From Nonomuraea terrae (GTDB lineage: Bacteria; Actinomycetota; Actinomycetes; Streptosporangiales; Streptosporangiaceae), in the NCBI RefSeq assembly GCF_004348995.1, contig NZ_SMKQ01000085.1, positions 1-33,206 of the forward strand: 33,206 bases of DNA. The letters are read 5' to 3'. Below are positions 7,785 through 16,387 of this stretch, piece after piece. A model generated the notes under the pieces. That model ran no database searches. It was not told the DNA's origin and saw nothing but the letters and a program-made list of their open reading frames with translations. The translations under genes and the position numbers were made by a program. The stretch's first letter is position 1; the number at the start of each line of letters is the position of its first letter.

Positions 7785-7802
7785 ACCGGACTTTGAGGTT
7801 CC
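7775..7802. promoter_or_regulatory. 11-bp inverted repeat, probable hsp20 operator
   Basis: GGAACCTCAAA and TTTGAGGTTCC form a perfect 11-bp inverted repeat around a 6-nt spacer and overlap the hsp20 -35 box, as expected for a repressor operator. The arms resemble the actinobacterial HspR (HAIR) half-sites but in the opposite order, so it is not a standard HAIR. It also lies 4 bp after the stop of the upstream gene, so a terminator role is possible, but it lacks a U-tract. Confidence 0.55.
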
Positions 7803-7806
7803 GCTG

Positions 7807-8109
7807 TCAGTAGCCGGGAGGCGACTGCTGCCCGTAGTTCTGCACGGGGACCGTCCGCTTGACGCGCCAGCCGAAGAACGTCACCGGGATGGCGACCAGC
7901 AGCCAGAACCCGAGCGTGAGCAGCGTCAGCCACGAGTGCACGAAGATCCACAGGCACAGGTGGACGCCGAACGTGACCGGATTGAAGCCGCGCTCCTTGA
8001 CCTGCCGGTACTGCACCGGACCGTACTGAGGCCCGGACGGCACGGGCGCGTACGGCCGACTGGGGGGCTGCGAGCCGTAGGGATCCTGCGGCTGGGGCGG
8101 GTAGCTCAT
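7807..8109 (-). CDS. Small membrane protein with Pro/Tyr-rich N-terminus
   Basis: A 100-residue protein. Residues 1-37 are proline-, tyrosine- and glutamine-rich (MSYPPQPQDPYGSQPP), a common disordered cytosolic tail in actinobacterial membrane proteins. Residues 45-80 are hydrophobic (FGVHLCLWIFVHSWL, then LLTLGFWLLVAIPVTFFGW), giving one or two membrane segments. A short tail ends QQSPPGY. GGAG lies 5 nt before the ATG. Function unknown. It is divergent from ligA and followed by the hsp20 operator. Confidence 0.78.
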   Translation of the reverse strand: MSYPPQPQDPYGSQPPSRPYAPVPSGPQYGPVQYRQVKERGFNPVTFGVHLCLWIFVHSWLTLLTLGFWLLVAIPVTFFGWRVKRTVPVQNYGQQSPPGY

Positions 8110-8259
8110 CGAGACTCCAGATCGTTAGGGCGACTTGTGAGACGTGTGGAACGTGCCAAAGGTTGGCGTCGGCGGCTGTCCGGATCCGGACACCGGTCGG
8201 GTGTACGGCACCCGCCCGCGGCAGCCGGAACTGTCGGTGGCGGCGGGCATGATCGAGGC

Positions 8260-10329
8260 ATGACCGAGACGCCGCCCTTCACCGTCCTGGCCGACGACAC
8301 GGCCTACGCCGAAGCCGTCCAGCTCGCGGTGGACTCCGCCGCCGCCTACTACGCCGACGGCACCTCCACACTCGACGACGACGCCTACGACCGGCTGGTC
8401 CGGGGCATCCAGGCGTACGAAGAGGCCCATCCCGAGTCGGTGCTGCCGTCCTCGCCGACGGGCAAGGTGGCGGGCGGCGCCGTGGTCGGCGACGTGCCGC
8501 ACACCGTGCCCATGCTGAGCCTCGACAACGTGTTCGGCGCCGAGCAGCTGGCCGACTGGGCGGCCGGGCTGGAGCGCCGGCTCGGGCGGCCGGTCACGGC
8601 TTGGAGTGTGGAGCCCAAGCTCGACGGGCTGGCGATCTCGGCCCGCTACCGCCACGGCAGGCTGGCCCAGCTGGTCACGCGCGGCGACGGCACCGCCGGC
8701 GAGGACGTCTCCCACGCCATCGGCACCATCGTCGGCCTGCCCGACCGGCTGGCCGATCCGGTCACGGTGGAGCTGCGCGGCGAGGTCATGATGACCACGG
8801 CGCAGTTCGAGGAGGCCTGCGCCAAGCGGCGGGCGCATGACGGCACCACGTTCGCCAACCCGCGCAGCGCCGCCGCCGGCACGCTGCGCGCGCAGGACCG
8901 GCCGTACGTCTGCGAGCTGACGTTCTTCGGCTACGGCGTGCTGCCGCCGCCCGGCGACGAGTCCGAGCTCGCCGTGCGGCTGCGCGAGCTGCCGCACAGC
9001 CAGATCATGGAGTGGGTGGCCGGGCAGGGCGTGCAGACCACCGCCGCGACGCCGGTGGCCGGCATCGCCGCCGGGACGCTGGAGCGGGTGCAGGAGCGCG
9101 TCGGCGAGATCGCGGCGGCGCGGGCGGAGCTGCCGTTCGGCATCGACGGCATCGTGATCAAGTGCGACCTGGCCGCCGACCAGGACGAGGCGGGGTTCAG
9201 CTCGCGGGCGCCGCGCTGGGCGGTGGCCTACAAACTGCCGGCCACGGAAAAGATCACCAAGCTGCTCGCCGTGGAGTGGAACACCGGCCGCACCGGCGTC
9301 ATCGCCCCGCGCGCGGTGCTGGAGCCGGTCGAGCTCGACGGCAGCGTCGTCACGTACGCCACGCTCCACAACGTCGCCGACATCACCCGGCGCGGCCTGA
9401 TGCTGGGCGACAGCGTCACCGTCTACAAGGCGGGCGACGTGATCCCGCGCGTGGAGGCGCCGGTCGTCCACCTGCGCACGGGCGACGAGCGGCCCATCCC
9501 GATCCCGGAGGTCTGCCCGTCCTGCGGGGGCGACATCGACGCCTCGCAGGAGCGCTGGCGCTGCGTGCGCGGCCGCGACTGCCGCGCGATCGCCTCCATC
9601 GTCTACGCCGCCGGCCGCGACCAGCTCGACATCGAAGGGCTGGCGGAAAACCGCATCAAGCAACTGCTCGACGCCGGGCTGATCGCCGACTTCGCCGACC
9701 TGTTCTTCCTGACCCGCGAGCAGCTGCTCGACCTGGAGCGCATGGGCGAGACCAGCGCCGACAACCTGCTCGCCGCTCTCGACCAGGCCCGGTCCCGGCC
9801 GCTGAGCAGGGTGTTCGCGGCGCTCGGCGTACGCGGCACCGGCCGCTCGATGAGCCGCCGCATCGCCCGCCACTTCGCCACGATGGACGCCATCCGCGCG
9901 GCCGACGCCGAAGCGATCCAGCAGGTCGACGGCATCGGCCCGGAGAAGGCGCCGGTCGTGGTGGCCGAGCTGGCCGAGCTGGCCCCGCTGATCGACAAGC
10001 TCGTCCGGGCCGGGGTCACCATGGTGGAGCCGGGGGCGACACCGCCGTCCGCGGAGCAGCCGGCGCAGACGGCGGTCGAGCTGCCGCTGTCGGCCATGTC
10101 GGTGGTGGTGACCGGCACGATGACCGGCCCGCTGGCGGCGCTGAGCCGCAACGAGGTCAACGAACTGATCGAACGCGCCGGCGGCAAGGCCTCGTCCAGC
10201 GTGTCCGCCAAGACCTCCCTGCTGGTGGCCGGCGAGAAGGCCGGCTCCAAACGAATGAAGGCCGAGTCCCTCGGAGTCCGCATCGTCACCCCAGAGGAGT
10301 TCGCCACCCAGGTCAGCGCCTTCCTGTGA
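8260..10329 (+). CDS. ligA: NAD-dependent DNA ligase
   Basis: A 689-residue complete LigA. Ordered domains: Ia NAD-binding domain (VLPSSPTGKV, then the SLDN signature), adenylation domain with the nucleotide-accepting lysine at 120 (EPKLDGLAI), OB fold (GRTGVIAPRAVLEPVEL), zinc finger (CPSC ... C-x5-C), helix-hairpin-helix region (IEGLAENRIKQLL to VDGIGPEKA) and a C-terminal BRCT domain (about 605-689, VVVTGTMTG). It seals nicks using NAD+. The open frame continues upstream of 8260, but that part is antisense to hsp20 and dnaJ. The zinc-finger second pair is C-x5-C rather than the usual C-x4-C. Whether this is the essential ligase or a second copy cannot be told from the window. Confidence 0.93.
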   Translation: MTETPPFTVLADDTAYAEAVQLAVDSAAAYYADGTSTLDDDAYDRLVRGIQAYEEAHPESVLPSSPTGKVAGGAVVGDVPHTVPMLSLDNVFGAEQLADWAAGLERRLGRPVTAWSVEPKLDGLAISARYRHGRLAQLVTRGDGTAGEDVSHAIGTIVGLPDRLADPVTVELRGEVMMTTAQFEEACAKRRAHDGTTFANPRSAAAGTLRAQDRPYVCELTFFGYGVLPPPGDESELAVRLRELPHSQIMEWVAGQGVQTTAATPVAGIAAGTLERVQERVGEIAAARAELPFGIDGIVIKCDLAADQDEAGFSSRAPRWAVAYKLPATEKITKLLAVEWNTGRTGVIAPRAVLEPVELDGSVVTYATLHNVADITRRGLMLGDSVTVYKAGDVIPRVEAPVVHLRTGDERPIPIPEVCPSCGGDIDASQERWRCVRGRDCRAIASIVYAAGRDQLDIEGLAENRIKQLLDAGLIADFADLFFLTREQLLDLERMGETSADNLLAALDQARSRPLSRVFAALGVRGTGRSMSRRIARHFATMDAIRAADAEAIQQVDGIGPEKAPVVVAELAELAPLIDKLVRAGVTMVEPGATPPSAEQPAQTAVELPLSAMSVVVTGTMTGPLAALSRNEVNELIERAGGKASSSVSAKTSLLVAGEKAGSKRMKAESLGVRIVTPEEFATQVSAFL

Positions 10330-11159
10330 CGCGTCACCCGTGGAGGGATCGGCACCGTCCCCGCTGACGATCGCCGGTCCAACCGGTGTGGTCCCTTACC
10401 GACCAACCAGGTTCGGGCCTGGGGCCGACCTGGTCATTCAGGTGGCGCGCATGTCGGCGAGGTGTGGTGCGTGCTCCACGACGAGCCGATGTTCACTCGC
10501 CACGCTCCAGAGGGTGCCGCCTGGAGCGACCACGACCCGCGCTTTCGGGGGCCTCGCCCGTACCTGATCGGCGACTGGACTGGTCTGGTCTCCTGATCGG
10601 CGCAGGCCGTACCACCGAACAGGCCTTTCCGAGGTTGCGGCCTGGCTCGGCGCCTCAAGCTACGAGGCTCAGGCTCACTGATCCGGCCAATATGGCCGCT
10701 CATGCCCCTCCTTGAGGTATTGGGCGGGAGCGGCCTGCGAGCAACTATTCGACCGGCGGCAAGGGGGCGGCGATGCCGATCGCTCACACCGTGCCGCGGA
10801 GATGCCTGCGGCACCTCTCTTGGCGAAACGAGGATGCGGCTGACACACATGTCCGCTGTCATGCTGAACACGATCCGCTGCCGTTGGTCGCCTCACACCT
10901 GAGTGGTGCACGACTCCTTGTTCCGGGCGACGGTGATCAACCGCGCGACGGCCTTTCCTTCATCGTCGACGGATCCGGCCTTGGCCTTGGATTCGCCTGT
11001 CGAGCGGCGGTGGCTGAGCGAGTGCGCCACTGAGCAGTCCGATCCAGGAATGGAATTCCCCTGAGGTAGACGCAACGGGCATAGCCGACGCGGATATCGG
11101 CTGGACAGGCCTTCGAATGACGCCCACGTTGCCCGAATTCTGCTGCTGGAGGACTCCAT
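10330..11159. other. 0.8-kb region without a convincing gene
   Basis: No recognised gene. In the ligA frame the sequence stays open after the ligA stop up to a TGA at 10594-10596. Its second half has coding-like third-position bias and reads EVWCVLHDEPMFTRHAPEG, which may be a remnant of an unidentified gene. On the minus strand a 101-codon frame (10893-11198) ends in a coding-like stretch, SVDDEGKAVARLITVARN, again unidentified. Base composition is less biased from about 10900 to 11240, as in intergenic or degraded DNA. Confidence 0.4.
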
Positions 11160-11255
11160 ATGAGTAATCTTCTTCAAAAGATCAAGCGTCACCGCCACCC
11201 TCTTCTTCCGAGAGATCGCGCAGTTTCGAAAGATCGCGGAGTGTCATGCCAATAG
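11160..11255 (+). CDS. 31-residue leader ORF coupled to receptor-like gene
   Basis: ATG at 11160 follows a strong ribosome binding site (GGAGGA, about 6 nt away). The frame encodes MSNLLQKIKRHRHPLLPRDR and a short tail, then stops at TAG 11253-11255, 10 bp inside the next gene (ATG 11246). The peptide is basic and has low GC3, unlike neighbouring genes. Translational coupling of the large gene is the likeliest role. An imperfect direct repeat (GAGATCGCGCAGTTTC / AAGATCGCGGAGTGTC) lies within it. Confidence 0.45.
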   Translation: MSNLLQKIKRHRHPLLPRDRAVSKDRGVSCQ

Positions 11256-13882
11256 ACCGACCTGAGCTGGTATTCGATGGCGCGCCAGAGTTCCTGGAAT
11301 GGCTCTACGCTCTCGCCCGGCGCCCCTGGCCGCTCAACCGGGAGAAGCTGCTCCCCATCGTTCACCTTCACGTCGCGGAGCCTCCGGCAGAGTCGAGGAG
11401 GCTGCTGACAGCCTTGCACGAGCGCTGGACGGCGCATCGACTGCGCGGGGCGCGCCAGTGCGTCATGGTCGCGCCCTCCCACGTAGCGGCCGAGCAAGGA
11501 GTGGAACAACTGCTGGCCGCCGCGGCGGCGCAGTTCTTCCAGGGCAACCGCCTTGGCAGAGGGCGGGGCGCGCCGCATTTCGCGCTCGCCTCGTGGCTGG
11601 CGACACTCCAGCGGGAGGGACGCGAACGGCTGTCGGAGGACGAGGTCGTCGCCCAGCTCTCCGCCCACTTCTCCCAATACGAGCTCTTCTACGAGGGGCA
11701 GGAGCTCCGGGAAGACACGCAGATCAGGGTGCCCCTGGCCACCATCAGCGACCTGCCCTGGTGGATCAAGCTACCCGCGTCCGTGTTGCCGCGCTTGGTC
11801 CTGCACATCGCTGACACGGTGTTCGGACCGCAGAGGTGGTTCGAGCACCGGGGCGAAAGCCGGCAGCAGGAGAGGCGCCGAGACGAGCCGGAGCCTCTCA
11901 AGGGCAGTCTGTTCACCCTGGCCAAGAGGTTCGCGGGGATCGAGGGCCAAGCGCCGACGCGGCAGCAAGTGAACGCGCTGCTCGCCGATGCGCTGTTGGA
12001 GGATCTGCGGCGAGCGTACAGCAGAGGCGGCTTGTTCGGCCGGGGACGGCGCCGCCGCACCTACCCGGTCCTCCTGCTGGGGTGCGAGAGCGGAGAAGCG
12101 ACGACCGACCTGCTCCGGGCGATCAAGGACGTGCGGAACAGCCGGCCCCGCCGCGGCACGTTCAAGAAGGATCCGCTGCTCGTCGTCGCAGCGGGCCCGC
12201 GCGCGGCATCCGATGTCGACGCGCGTGCTCAGGAGGAGGCGGCACCCGGCAGTCCGGAGGCCGCCTACATGGGGTGGCACGAAGGGCTGAAGGAGGCGCC
12301 GAGGCGAGACCGCGTCTGGCTGCTTCCGTTCGCGATCCCTACGAGTCCGCCGCCGGCGACAGTCCGCGACCGGGTCATGAAGTTGCGACCTCCTCAGCGG
12401 GTGCCGTGGATGTCGTTCGTGGGGCTGGGCTTGCTGGTCGCAGGCGTCGTGGCGGTGCCGGTCTCCAGTCACGAGTTCTGCCGACCGTGGTGGTCGCCGT
12501 CGGTGCGGGCCTGGCCGCCGGGTGTGCTCGATGCCATGACCCTCGAGGATCTGGGCGACGACGGGAAGCAGTGCGTGGGGCTGGCAGGCGAGGACCCGCC
12601 GCGAGTCGACACGAAGGAGCTGGGCGGAGTTATCGACAAGATCAAGGAAACCAACGCGAAGGTGGTGCTCAATCCGAAGCACATCACCGTGGTCCACCTG
12701 ACGATCCTGTCCCCTGGCAACGAGCAGGGCGTGCGGGTCGCCCGTGAGGAGCTGCGCGGGCTGGCGATCGCGCAGCAGGAGTCACTGGAGGAAGACGCCC
12801 CGATCCGGCTGCTGCTGGCCAATGCGGGCGCGAACATGGAATACGCGGACCGCGCCGCACAGAAGATCGTAGAGGAGGCGCGCCGGGACCCGCGGATCGT
12901 CGGCGTTGTCGGGCTGGGGCTGAGCACGCAGCAGACGATCGATGCGGTCCAGCGACTGGGTCAAGCGGGCCTGCCGTCCGTCGGCTCGGCGACCACGGCC
13001 GACGAGCTGATCGACGCCTCGCCCTACTACTACCAGGTGAGTCCGGGCAACCGGCGCCAGGCCGTCTTCGCCGCCGCATACGCCTCGGCGGACCTGCGTG
13101 CCCGGCGGGCCCGCGTGTACTACTCGGCAGACCCGGACGACACCTACAGCCACGAGCTCGCCACCGCCATGCGCGACGAGTTGCCGGTCGCGGGGGTGGA
13201 GATCAGCGATCACGCGGGCTACCGCGTGACCGATGAGGGTCCGGGCGAAAGTGTCGGCCAACTGGGCAGAAGGGCCTGCCAGGCTGCGGAACGCCCGGAC
13301 GAGATCGTCGTCTACGCGGGGCGTGCGGAGCGCTTCGAACAGTTCCTGACCGGCATGAAGCTCGCCTGCCAGAACCGCTACCCGCGCATCCTGGCCACCG
13401 ATGACGTCTCCCGTTTCGTCCTGTCGGGCGCCAACCGCAAGTACCCAGGGCTGCGGCTGGAGTACATGACGCTGGCCAGCAGCGCTCTGTGGGGCGCCGA
13501 CTGCCAGGCGACCCGGAGACAGAGCGGCTTCTACATCCGCTACAACGGTCTGTTCGGGGGCGCCTGCGAGGAGAACCGTGACGGCCGGGCGTTGCTGACG
13601 TTCGACGCGCTCGCGGTGATCCGGCAGGCGGCGGCGAACGTGCTGGCGAAGGACGCGGTCACGCTGAAGACCCAGGGCATCGTCGCCGGGCTGGCCGACA
13701 TCCGCGGCAAGGGGCTGGTCAGCGGGGTCAGCGGCGACCTGGACTACTCGGATTCCGAGGCGCCGCGGACGCCTGTGGACAAGGCGATCCAGGTGCTGCG
13801 TGCCACCGAGGGCCAACCGTGTCTGGCCAAGGTGGCGGGCAAGTTCAGCTCGCAGCCATGGATCGCGCGCGACTGCCCTTGA
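11246..13882 (+). CDS. Receptor-like protein: cytosolic domain, TM, PBP1 domain
   Basis: An 878-residue protein in three parts. Residues 1-385 are a predicted cytosolic domain. Strand-like hydrophobic stretches (LLPIVHLHVAEPP, YPVLLLGCESGEA, DPLLVVAAGP) are spaced as in a P-loop NTPase core, but no Walker A GxxxxGK[ST] is visible. Residues 388-407 are one transmembrane helix (SFVGLGLLVAGVVAVPV) preceded by basic residues, predicting N-in/C-out. Residues about 450-878 resemble type 1 periplasmic-binding proteins of the Leu/Ile/Val-binding family (GVVGLGLSTQQTIDAV, then PSVGSATTADELIDASPYYY). There is no adjacent ABC permease or ATPase, so a ligand-sensing receptor is more likely than an uptake protein. 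Start: GGAG 4 nt before the ATG. The domain assignment of the N-terminal part is inference. Confidence 0.8.
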   Translation: MPIDRPELVFDGAPEFLEWLYALARRPWPLNREKLLPIVHLHVAEPPAESRRLLTALHERWTAHRLRGARQCVMVAPSHVAAEQGVEQLLAAAAAQFFQGNRLGRGRGAPHFALASWLATLQREGRERLSEDEVVAQLSAHFSQYELFYEGQELREDTQIRVPLATISDLPWWIKLPASVLPRLVLHIADTVFGPQRWFEHRGESRQQERRRDEPEPLKGSLFTLAKRFAGIEGQAPTRQQVNALLADALLEDLRRAYSRGGLFGRGRRRRTYPVLLLGCESGEATTDLLRAIKDVRNSRPRRGTFKKDPLLVVAAGPRAASDVDARAQEEAAPGSPEAAYMGWHEGLKEAPRRDRVWLLPFAIPTSPPPATVRDRVMKLRPPQRVPWMSFVGLGLLVAGVVAVPVSSHEFCRPWWSPSVRAWPPGVLDAMTLEDLGDDGKQCVGLAGEDPPRVDTKELGGVIDKIKETNAKVVLNPKHITVVHLTILSPGNEQGVRVAREELRGLAIAQQESLEEDAPIRLLLANAGANMEYADRAAQKIVEEARRDPRIVGVVGLGLSTQQTIDAVQRLGQAGLPSVGSATTADELIDASPYYYQVSPGNRRQAVFAAAYASADLRARRARVYYSADPDDTYSHELATAMRDELPVAGVEISDHAGYRVTDEGPGESVGQLGRRACQAAERPDEIVVYAGRAERFEQFLTGMKLACQNRYPRILATDDVSRFVLSGANRKYPGLRLEYMTLASSALWGADCQATRRQSGFYIRYNGLFGGACEENRDGRALLTFDALAVIRQAAANVLAKDAVTLKTQGIVAGLADIRGKGLVSGVSGDLDYSDSEAPRTPVDKAIQVLRATEGQPCLAKVAGKFSSQPWIARDCP

Positions 13883-13959
13883 ACCTGCGGCCCTGTCTTA
13901 CCTGATGGTGGCTTGGTGTGTGCCGGTTCGAGGCCGGCCAGGGGCGATGGGGGATTCTG

Positions 13960-14574
13960 TCAGGGGCCGGGGGCGCGGTAGCCGACGGCGGAGAGGACGA
14001 AGTCCACGGTCTCCTCGACGTACTTGGTCTTGTGTTCGAGGAGGGTGGGGATCTGGCTCGTCGGCGTCGACAGGAAGTGGTTGGTGAGGATGCCGGCGAG
14101 CGCGTCCAGCACGAGTGCGGGAGACGTGCCGCCCGGGAGCTCGCCCCGTTCGATGGCGGCGAGCACGATGGCGCGGCCCCGCCGGATGCGCTCGCGCTGG
14201 AACGTCTCCAGCGCCTGCCCGAACAGTTCGGGATACACCCTGGCCTCGACCTGGGCCCTGAGGTAGACCAGGCCTTTGGGCTCCAGGTAGCTGTCGAGGA
14301 TGTCGGTGGCCATGTCGAGCAGGTTCTTCCGCAGCGGGCCCGTACGGCTCGGCGGGAGGCTCTTCGACAGCCAGCTGGTCAGGGCGTCGGCGATCAGTTT
14401 GTCCTTGCTCTCCCAGCGGTTGTACATGGCGGCCTTGCCCACGCGCGCCCGGCGGGCCACGGCGTCGATGGTGAATCCGGCCCAGCCGACCTCTCCGTAC
14501 AGCTCCAGCGCCGCGCCGTGCACCCGCGACTCCAGACCGGGATCCGGCCGCCGACCTCGTCCGCTCACAGGCAC
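13960..14574 (-). CDS. TetR/AcrR-family regulator
   Basis: A 204-residue TetR-family repressor. The N-terminal helix-turn-helix (residues about 18-62) reads ALELYGEVGWAGFTIDAVARRARVGKAAMYNRWESKDKL with the typical TetR spacing, split here only for description; the C-terminal ligand and dimer domain follows (LLDMATDILDSYLEPKGL). GTG at 14574 is used; GTG at 14568 is also possible. It lies 38 bp downstream of the DHA2 transporter gene on the same strand. It probably represses that transporter through the palindrome at 16301-16315 and responds to a transported compound. Confidence 0.87.
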   Translation of the reverse strand: MPVSGRGRRPDPGLESRVHGAALELYGEVGWAGFTIDAVARRARVGKAAMYNRWESKDKLIADALTSWLSKSLPPSRTGPLRKNLLDMATDILDSYLEPKGLVYLRAQVEARVYPELFGQALETFQRERIRRGRAIVLAAIERGELPGGTSPALVLDALAGILTNHFLSTPTSQIPTLLEHKTKYVEETVDFVLSAVGYRAPGP

Positions 14575-14612
14575 AGTGTGCCAGATTCGTGATCAGCTCA
14601 GCGGGTGAAGCG

Positions 14613-16124
14613 CTACGGCGCGGGCCTGGTCGGGACGGCCTCGGCCCGGCCGTCGGGGCGCGTCCGGGCGGGTTCCGGACGCCGGCGGCGCCGGGGCAGG
14701 AGCGCTGCGATGATCATGGCGACGGTCGCCGAGACGGCTGTGATGATCAGGGCCAGGTGGAGCCCGTTCTGCGAGGGCAGCGAGAAGGCGCCGCGCTGGA
14801 CGGTCGCGGCGGCGAGGACCGCGCTGATCACCGCGCTGGCCGTGGAGGTGCCGATGGCGCGCATGAGGGCGTTGATGCCGTTGGCCGCGGCCGTCTCCGA
14901 CGTGGGCACCGCGCCCATGATCGAGGCGGGCATGGCGGCGTAGCCGAGGCCGGCTCCGGAGGAGACGATCGTCGCGGCCAGGACGACGTGCCAGATCTCG
15001 TCCATCAGGAACAGCGCGCTGCCGTAGCCGGCGAGCATGAGCAGAGCGCCGATCATGAGGGTCACCTTGGGCCCGTAGGCGCCGGTGACGCGGGCCGACA
15101 CGGGGGAAAGGACGATCATCAGCGCGCCGCCCACGGCCATGCACAACCCGGCCTCGAACAGGGACAGTCCCATTCCGTAGCCGGTGGCCGACGGTGCCTG
15201 GAGCACCAGGGGGAACACCAGGCTCATTCCGAACATGGAGAAGCCGAAGGCGATGGACGTCAAATTCGTGATCAGCACCTGGGGTCGGGCAGTCGTCCGC
15301 AGGTCGACCAGTGGATCGCTGATCCTCAGCTGGACGAAACCCCAGACGAGGAAGACCACGGCCGAGGCGGCGAACAGGCCGAGGGTGAGCGGGCTGGTCC
15401 AGCCCCAGCTGCCGCCTTTGCTGATGGGCAGCAGGAAGCACACCAGGCCGGCCGTCAACCCGGCCGCGCCGAGGAGGTCGAACCGTCCCCCGGCCCGCAC
15501 CCGCGAGTCGGGCACGACCGTGAGGGCCAGGACCAGGCCGGCCACGCCCATGCCGGCCGACACCAGGAAGAGCATGTGCCAGTCGGCGAACTGCGCGACC
15601 AGCGCGCCCAGCGGGAGGCCGGCCGCGCCGCCGGCGCCCATGGTGGCGCTCATCAGCGCCATGGCGGAGCCGAGCCGTTCGGCCGGCAGCAGGTCGCGCA
15701 TGATGCTGATGCCCAGCGGGATCACGCCCACGGCGCAGCCCTGCAGCGCACGGCCCAGCACCACGAGGGGAAGCGAGCTGGACACGACACAGATCGCCGA
15801 CCCGGCGATCATCAGCGCGAGACTGATCACGATCATGCGGCGCTTGCCGTACATGTCGCCGAGCCGCCCGCTGACCGGTGTGAACACCGCCGAGGACAGC
15901 AGCGTGGCGGTGATGACCCAGGAGGCGTCCTCGGCCGGGACGGACAGCAGCCGGGGGAGCTCGGGGATGATCGGCACCATCAGGGTGAACATCACGGCGA
16001 CGACCATGCCGCAGAAGGCCAGTGCGCCGATGGCGATGTTCGATCGCCTGCGAGATAAGGGCGACGCCACCGTACTCCGTTCTGTGGAAGCTGATCGGCC
16101 GGGGCGACGTTCAGCCCTGATCAT
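14613..16124 (-). CDS. MFS transporter, DHA2 (14-TM) drug exporter type
   Basis: A 503-residue MFS protein of the DHA2/EmrB-QacA type with about fourteen hydrophobic segments. It has the N-terminal opening IAIGALAFCGMVVAVMFTLM, the motif A form GRLGDMYGKRRM, and the family motif C region (MSATMGAGGAAGLPLGALV). It is expected to export hydrophobic or cationic compounds using the proton gradient. ATG at 16124 was chosen; AGGAG lies 11 nt before it, and the more upstream frame looks non-coding. It is followed by tetR (38 bp), and a sigma70-type promoter carrying a TetR-like palindrome lies at 16292-16320. Confidence 0.88.
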   Translation of the reverse strand: MIRAERRPGRSASTERSTVASPLSRRRSNIAIGALAFCGMVVAVMFTLMVPIIPELPRLLSVPAEDASWVITATLLSSAVFTPVSGRLGDMYGKRRMIVISLALMIAGSAICVVSSSLPLVVLGRALQGCAVGVIPLGISIMRDLLPAERLGSAMALMSATMGAGGAAGLPLGALVAQFADWHMLFLVSAGMGVAGLVLALTVVPDSRVRAGGRFDLLGAAGLTAGLVCFLLPISKGGSWGWTSPLTLGLFAASAVVFLVWGFVQLRISDPLVDLRTTARPQVLITNLTSIAFGFSMFGMSLVFPLVLQAPSATGYGMGLSLFEAGLCMAVGGALMIVLSPVSARVTGAYGPKVTLMIGALLMLAGYGSALFLMDEIWHVVLAATIVSSGAGLGYAAMPASIMGAVPTSETAAANGINALMRAIGTSTASAVISAVLAAATVQRGAFSLPSQNGLHLALIITAVSATVAMIIAALLPRRRRRPEPARTRPDGRAEAVPTRPAP

Positions 16125-16291
16125 TATGCCTGTCGCTCCTTGCCCGCGGGGTCCAGCTTCAGCGCCATCGTGATCTCCCCTTCCAGCGCGAACGACCTGG
16201 GAGCCGGCACTCCGCCGGCCGATCGGGGACGCGCCCGGGAGGAGGCGGTGCGGCATTGCGACCAAGGGATCGAATCGAGGAATCCCGCCGC

Positions 16292-16320
16292 ACTCTAACT
16301 AGACAAGGATTGTCTGTAAA
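16292..16320 (-). promoter_or_regulatory. Promoter of the MFS-tetR operon
   Basis: On the minus strand, TTTACA (-35, 16315-16320) and TAGAGT (-10, 16292-16297) are spaced by exactly 17 bp. The predicted start is near 16285, leaving a leader of about 160 nt before the ATG at 16124. Confidence 0.55.
16301..16315. promoter_or_regulatory. TetR-type operator palindrome in promoter spacer
   Basis: AGACAA-GGA-TTGTCT is a perfect 6+6 palindrome between the -35 and -10 boxes, the classic position for a TetR-family operator. The likely binder is the TetR encoded at 13960-14574. Confidence 0.55.
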
Positions 16321-16387
16321 TAGGCCGGCACGGCGCTCATACGGGCCCGCCACACCCTTGACACCGGTCGGAGCGCCGACTTAGCTT

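Noticed and set aside
7775..7802. Standard HAIR (HspR) site before hsp20
   Set aside because: HAIR is CTTGAGT-N7-ACTCAAG; here the half-sites are in the opposite order with a 6-nt spacer, so the label was not applied.
7003..8259. Upstream extension of the ligA frame by about 420 codons
   Set aside because: Antisense to dnaJ, hsp20 and the small membrane protein; LigA homology begins at 8260.
10434..10871. 145-codon minus-strand frame after ligA
   Set aside because: Composition and codon bias are not protein-like, and no family was recognised.
13922..13938. GCCGG-TTCGAGG-CCGGC resembles a tRNA T-arm
   Set aside because: No matching acceptor stem, anticodon arm or D-arm is found in the 75 bases upstream; it is more likely a small hairpin after the receptor-like gene.
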